NCBI GenBank assembly: GCA_947095585.1
Contig: OX352765.1
Location: forward strand, 27,930,254 to 27,994,253
Length of the DNA: 64,000 bases
Direction of reading: 5' to 3'
Source of the DNA: Nephrocerus scutellatus
Lineage: Eukaryota; Arthropoda; Insecta; Diptera; Pipunculidae
Below, in pieces: positions 60,061-64,000 of this stretch (position 1 is the stretch's first letter; each line of letters begins with the position of its first letter). The position numbers were made by a program, and so were the translations under genes. The notes below the pieces were generated by a model, which had not been told where the DNA came from, ran no database searches, and was given only the letters and a program-made list of their open reading frames with translations.

Positions 60061-62159
60061 TTTGTTAGAGCTTAACTTTATTGATGCTGGGGTGATGACG
60101 TTATGTGGCAGCACTTGCACAAATGCAGGCATTAGGTGCATGGGCATAGACACGTCTTGTTTTCCTTTTCCTAATTTCCTAACGACTACACTGTGCCAGT
60201 AATGCTTGGCATGAAAACAAATCCCTTAAGCGTGTAAACATTAGATTAAAAAAACGCAGCTAAATAACTTGAACTTTAAGAAACGTATTTACTACAAAAG
60301 AGAACATTATTTCAAATTTCTTCAATCCAAGAACCCCACTTCTAACTAACATAACTTGAAGAAGAGCGATATTAAATTGAAGAAAACTTTTTCAATTCAA
60401 ATGCTTCACATAAGTAGAGTAAAAATCTCAAAAGAAGCTTCAAATGCACATTTTACTTATCCTGAAATAGCGCACACGAAGTTAATATCCTTACATAACT
60501 AGAACAAAGTGACGATGGCGATACAAAATACGTTCCGCAGTAATAATCCTCTGTCGAGTTGTGAGCGTATATTATTGACTGCATCACTTTTCTTGTGATA
60601 AAGTGGAGTTCACTTTGCTGTAAACTTCAATTGAATTTCAAAACTAACAGAAAAACTTCAGCTTAAAAGTTCCTACAACATGAAATTGTTATGCTTTTGC
60701 ACATCGATGTACAACGCATCAGTTGCATTAACCACTTAATACCCTTTGTTTGCTGGAGAATACTGTAGAGAATGTACGGTCTCACTTGGCTGGGTTGTGC
60801 TCATTTCTATTTGCCATTAGATTTTTCATTTATCTGTTTTAAATGCCAAGATGACAGGGGTAGAAAGTTGTAAGTTAGAAGAAAGTTAGAAGGTTTACGG
60901 TCAAAGGAGTACTGCATGTGATTGAGGTACAGTGAGGTTCCTGGTATCCTACCATGTGTGTGTCATTTTAAGAATTGTAATCGAAATAACTAACGATATA
61001 TTGGAAACTGTAAATCTAGTGCCACAGATTTTCCTTCTTGATCCTACAGACCCGATGTTTGGTCATTCTCTTGACGACTTGCATTAATATCAGCACAAAA
61101 TTTCACAAAACTGATCGTTCCCTTCTATCCACTTAAATCAGAGAAGCCGACGCTTTTTAATTCGGGTCAGCAAATAGTTGGAATACTTTACAGGAAATGA
61201 AAAATAATCCATATCCATAAAACTCATAAGATAAATCCGAATATCTGTACTCGTAACAAATGATGGCGAGGTCAAAAGTGTTGAAAGCTGAATAAAATAA
61301 ATTACGAGTATGTCACCCACCCACCAATTATTTATTTAAAAGCGGCCATATAATATAATGTAATGCAAAATTCTACATCGCTTAATCTATGATATCCCTA
61401 CTCGGATTCTTCTGCAACCTTCCGGTACAATTTCCACAAGCAAACTTACATAGTACATAGTTGATGCTTTGTAGCAGGAAACAAGGACAATCGAAGAAGT
61501 GTCCGATCCTTTTTTTCATATAATTTTAGTTCAATTTAAAATTGGATATTGGATTATTTATTGCCAATTGACAACTACGACGACACAATAGAAGTGTCCT
61601 GGAAACAAAAGTAACCACATACCGCACTCTGAATGTCCATTAAAAAGCGAAAATGTGTTGTTAGAGGCGAAGACTAAGTGGCAACTTATAAGCAAGAACA
61701 ATGTCCTTAAAAGTTAATTAATGTTTCCGGAAAGAGAAGTTAAATGCGATTCGAGGTTAACATTTGTAACAAAGGCTCAACTTTGTATTGCTTTTTGGCA
61801 AAGAATTATCGTTGCGGAGTGGGTCAACACTCAGCCAGTGCTTTGTTTTTAGAGGTATATGATGAAAGGTTCGTGTGGATAGGACTACCTCTGACAGCTC
61901 ACAACACGATGACTTGGGATGATAGGTGTAACGCGAAGGAACTTACCACAAGTAGGTTCTTCCTACATCGCTTGAGTTTAAAAACCACGTTGCTAGTTGT
62001 GAGGAGGGGTGCTACCTCGGCCAACTCACAATTAAATTCAGCGAGGGGTTTCTTCTTCCAACCGAGCCCGCCCGTGCCACAGTTAGATGGAATTCTGAAA
62101 AGGGGTAGAGAACGGAAAACTTACCACTGGCTATCATTAATCCTTTGTCTTCGGAAGAA
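60061..62159. other. Unassigned sequence including a 165-codon frame
   Basis: The frame at 61744-62241 (plus, beginning MRFEVNICNKGSTLY) is the longest in the area but shows no domain, and its last 25 codons lie in repeat R2. I consider it more likely chance or element-derived than a gene. Nothing else was recognised. Confidence 0.45.
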
Positions 62160-62460
62160 AATATCATTTGTACGTTTGTATGTTTATACATTTGTTAGTT
62201 TGCGATGTCGTATATATCGGCTCCTACCAGTCAAAATTTGATGGCACTTGTTTTAAAACAATAGGCTAGCGCTCGGCTTGCGATGGCGTATTTTTTTCTT
62301 ATTCGTAGGGGTAGTAGATGGAAAACTGAGAAAAATACTCAATCTACGTATCGCTATCGATTTTTTTAAGCCTAAAGGCATGCAAAGTTATTTTTGGTTT
62401 TTTCAGTCCATTTCAGAAATCGCATACTATTAGGCTTTTAAGAGAAGAGAGAACTAAATA
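62160..62460 (-). repeat. Dispersed repeat family R2, copy 2
   Basis: This is the minus-strand partner of 56990-57290: ttaaaagcctaatagtatgc, atttctgaaatggactgaaa, gcctttaggcttaaaaaaat and gccatcgcaagccgagcgct, in the same order. Confidence 0.85.
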
Positions 62461-62664
62461 CAGAATACTAAATACTAAATACTAAAAGCAGAATACATTA
62501 GACCCTGTGCATATAGGAGTGGAAAGTTTTTGGTTGGAATGATTTTCAGTACTTCTCCCAAATTATTCAAAAGTCAAATCTGAAACAAGAATTAGGACTT
62601 CATTTTTAAGGGGAACGTAGACGGCAAAACAATCAGTTTTCAACAATTGATAATCAGTCAATTC

Positions 62665-62735
62665 GTATATCTCGGCATCTAGCAGTCAGATCTTATTGGG
62701 ACCAGTTTTAAAACAATTTTGACGCGTCACGTGTA
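62665..62735 (+). repeat. Dispersed repeat family R2, diverged fragment
   Basis: The phrases atatctcggcatctagcagt and gggaccagttttaaaacaa resemble the tatatcggctcctaccagt…ggcacttgttttaaaacaa segment of copy 2. The fragment is short and moderately diverged. Confidence 0.55.
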
Positions 62736-62739
62736 AAAA

Positions 62740-63209
62740 ATTAGAATCAAAATTTAAAAAAAAAGTTTTTTTTAAAAAAAATTAAATTTAAAAAAAAAAT
62801 TCCCTAAAAAAATTTTCATAGAAAAAAATTGCTATTGGGTTTTTAAGATAATTCAGTGTTTATACTGAATTAAAATTATCCATATGGCGAACCTGAGAAG
62901 CTTGCTTTATTATCTTATAACTATATTTCATATTTTGCGATTCACTGTTTGAATTTAGAAGTTCGAGAATCACAATTACTGGCACTAGAAATTAGTATAT
63001 AAACTTTTTAAGTGTTTTTATAAACCATTTGGGAATTTTATGCTTAAAAACGATCCTATCGAAGCCTCTGTCTAAGCGGCTTACATTAAACGTTGGCATT
63101 TAACATTCACATGATGACACATCCACTCAATTGGACTCTGACTCGCAAATTCGTATTGTATAGTAGCTAGTTTAATAAAGTTTTTTAATACTTTGTTGAA
63201 TTTATTGGC
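62740..63209. other. Unassigned AT-rich sequence
   Basis: Long A runs near 62745-62830; no gene recognised. Confidence 0.55.
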
Positions 63210-63412
63210 CTTTTATATTTTCTATATTAACTTCGCGTCCGGATGTGTTCGTGTGTTTGTTTGTTTGTTTGTGGCTAACCAAATCTAGTGATTAATTTTT
63301 AAACTACTTCCGAGAACCCGATTTTATTCAAACTTTGCACACATGTGTATATGCTTTGACAATGATCGGGCCCCAGGGTCGAGGGACTCCTATATACATT
63401 TTTTCAAAAATG
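63210..63412 (+). mobile_element. Dispersed repeat family R1, copy 2
   Basis: ttctatattaacttcgcg, a (GTTT)n tract, taaactacttccgagaaccc, gattttattcaaactttgca, acacatgtgtata and tgatcgggccccagggtcga follow in the same order as copy 1 (927-1440). It ends at the start of the LINE relic. Confidence 0.8.
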
Positions 63413-63414
63413 TA

Positions 63415-64000
63415 TTCCCATCCCAAAAATGGTAATTCTAATGTAATTACTAACTTGGGGCCCATAAGTATCCTCTCGGACCTATTCAAGGTCTGCGAGC
63501 GTCTTATCAAGGACCAATTAACATTATATCTCGAAAATGGATCCTTTATTGTTCAAGTTCAGAGCGGCTTTAGAAAGTTTCACAGTAGGTACAACCTCTA
63601 CTATTATGTATATCACTGAGTTGGCTCGGAAGAATATGGACTATGGTAGGGTCACAGTTCTTATTCTTCTCGACTTCACCTAAGCCTCCGATAGCATTGC
63701 CCATAACATTATAGCTCGGCTGTCAACCTAGTTCATTCATACTTGACCAATCGATTCCAGTGTATCTCAGTGGGGGAAGTTTGTTCCTCCTTCTTGCTTC
63801 CTTCCTTCCTTCTCTTTATGGGTCGACTTTTTCTTTCTTTATAAACGATCTTCCTCTTATACCGCGTTTTTCGCAAGTCCACCTCTTTGCTGACGATACC
63901 TACCTACTTTACTGGATGGCTCTTACCGAGCTTACGTATTGTGTTTCCCTGGTAAATAATAACCTATCCATTACTGGACCAATGATAATAATTTCGAGAT
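63415..64000 (+). mobile_element. Jockey/CR1-type LINE reverse transcriptase, runs off the edge
   Basis: The translation gives GPISILSDLFKVCERLIKDQ then LTLYLENGSFIVQVQSGFRK (RT fingers: PISILP..SK..ER....L..YL......QSGFR), later FLTNRFQCIS-like sequence, FINDLPLIPRF and HLFADDTYLLYW at 63880-63915, with both catalytic aspartates. Frameshifts occur after 63619 and the QGS.LGP motif is degraded. Different clade from the I/R1-type relics at 41.8-50 kb; closer to the fragment at 5300-5556. Confidence 0.87.

Noticed and set aside
61744..62241. 165-codon frame as a possible gene
   Set aside because: No recognisable domain, and its 3' end runs into dispersed repeat R2.

Overview
This window reads as AT-rich intergenic DNA from an insect nuclear genome. 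A fly (Diptera) is the best guess: the mobile elements are Jockey/I-type and RTE-type LINEs, Tc1 and mariner transposons, tRNA-derived SINEs, Helitron-like elements and MITEs, all in an AT-rich, microsatellite-dotted background. The taxon is inferred from style, not proven. I found no intact host protein-coding gene and no functional tRNA or rRNA gene. The longest open frame is about 179 codons and comes from a minisatellite. Nearly everything I could identify is transposable-element debris, most of it carrying stop codons and frameshifts.

Layout. 0-6 kb: a Helitron-like 3' end, copy 1 of a dispersed repeat with an 11-bp minisatellite, an RTE-type LINE 3' end and two Jockey-type LINE scraps. 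7.5-10.6 kb: a Helitron-like element with a 15-bp minisatellite organised in 90-bp higher-order units and inserted in a relative, a complete tRNA-derived SINE with a 17-bp target duplication, a hairpin and a tandem duplication. 12.5-19.8 kb: a mariner relic, LINE rubble in opposing orientations, a second mariner, a second full SINE, and a mariner with both termini and TA target sites. 22-30.5 kb: a second SINE family (two copies), an RTE endonuclease relic with a perfect hairpin beside it, dispersed-repeat copy 3, a Tc1-like element with about 150-bp inverted repeats carrying a nested MITE, and a 344-bp MITE.

34-39.8 kb: a SINE fragment, a Jockey endonuclease relic, a Helitron-like element, a 1.5-kb complex of direct and inverted repeats, and minisatellites. 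41.8-46.2 kb: a long LINE ORF2 relic (endonuclease end, reverse transcriptase, RNase H) split by a 308-bp MITE with a TAA target duplication, then a second 3' copy. 46.6-57.3 kb: two copies of a 500-bp inverted-repeat element, a minus-strand LINE relic, three Helitron-like elements in a row, and another LINE RT/RNase H relic. 58.7-64 kb: an 81-bp tandem duplication, a LINE ORF1 (gag-like) relic, dispersed repeats, and a LINE reverse transcriptase running off the right edge.

No gene pathway or operon operates here. The interactions visible are between mobile elements: nested insertions, non-autonomous derivatives using families whose coding copies are also present, and repeated insertion next to earlier insertions. 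I see nothing that amounts to a new biological system. The points most worth checking are the Helitron-like family with internal G-rich minisatellites, the dispersed family whose internal tandem repeat differs from copy to copy, and several MITE families with clean ends.
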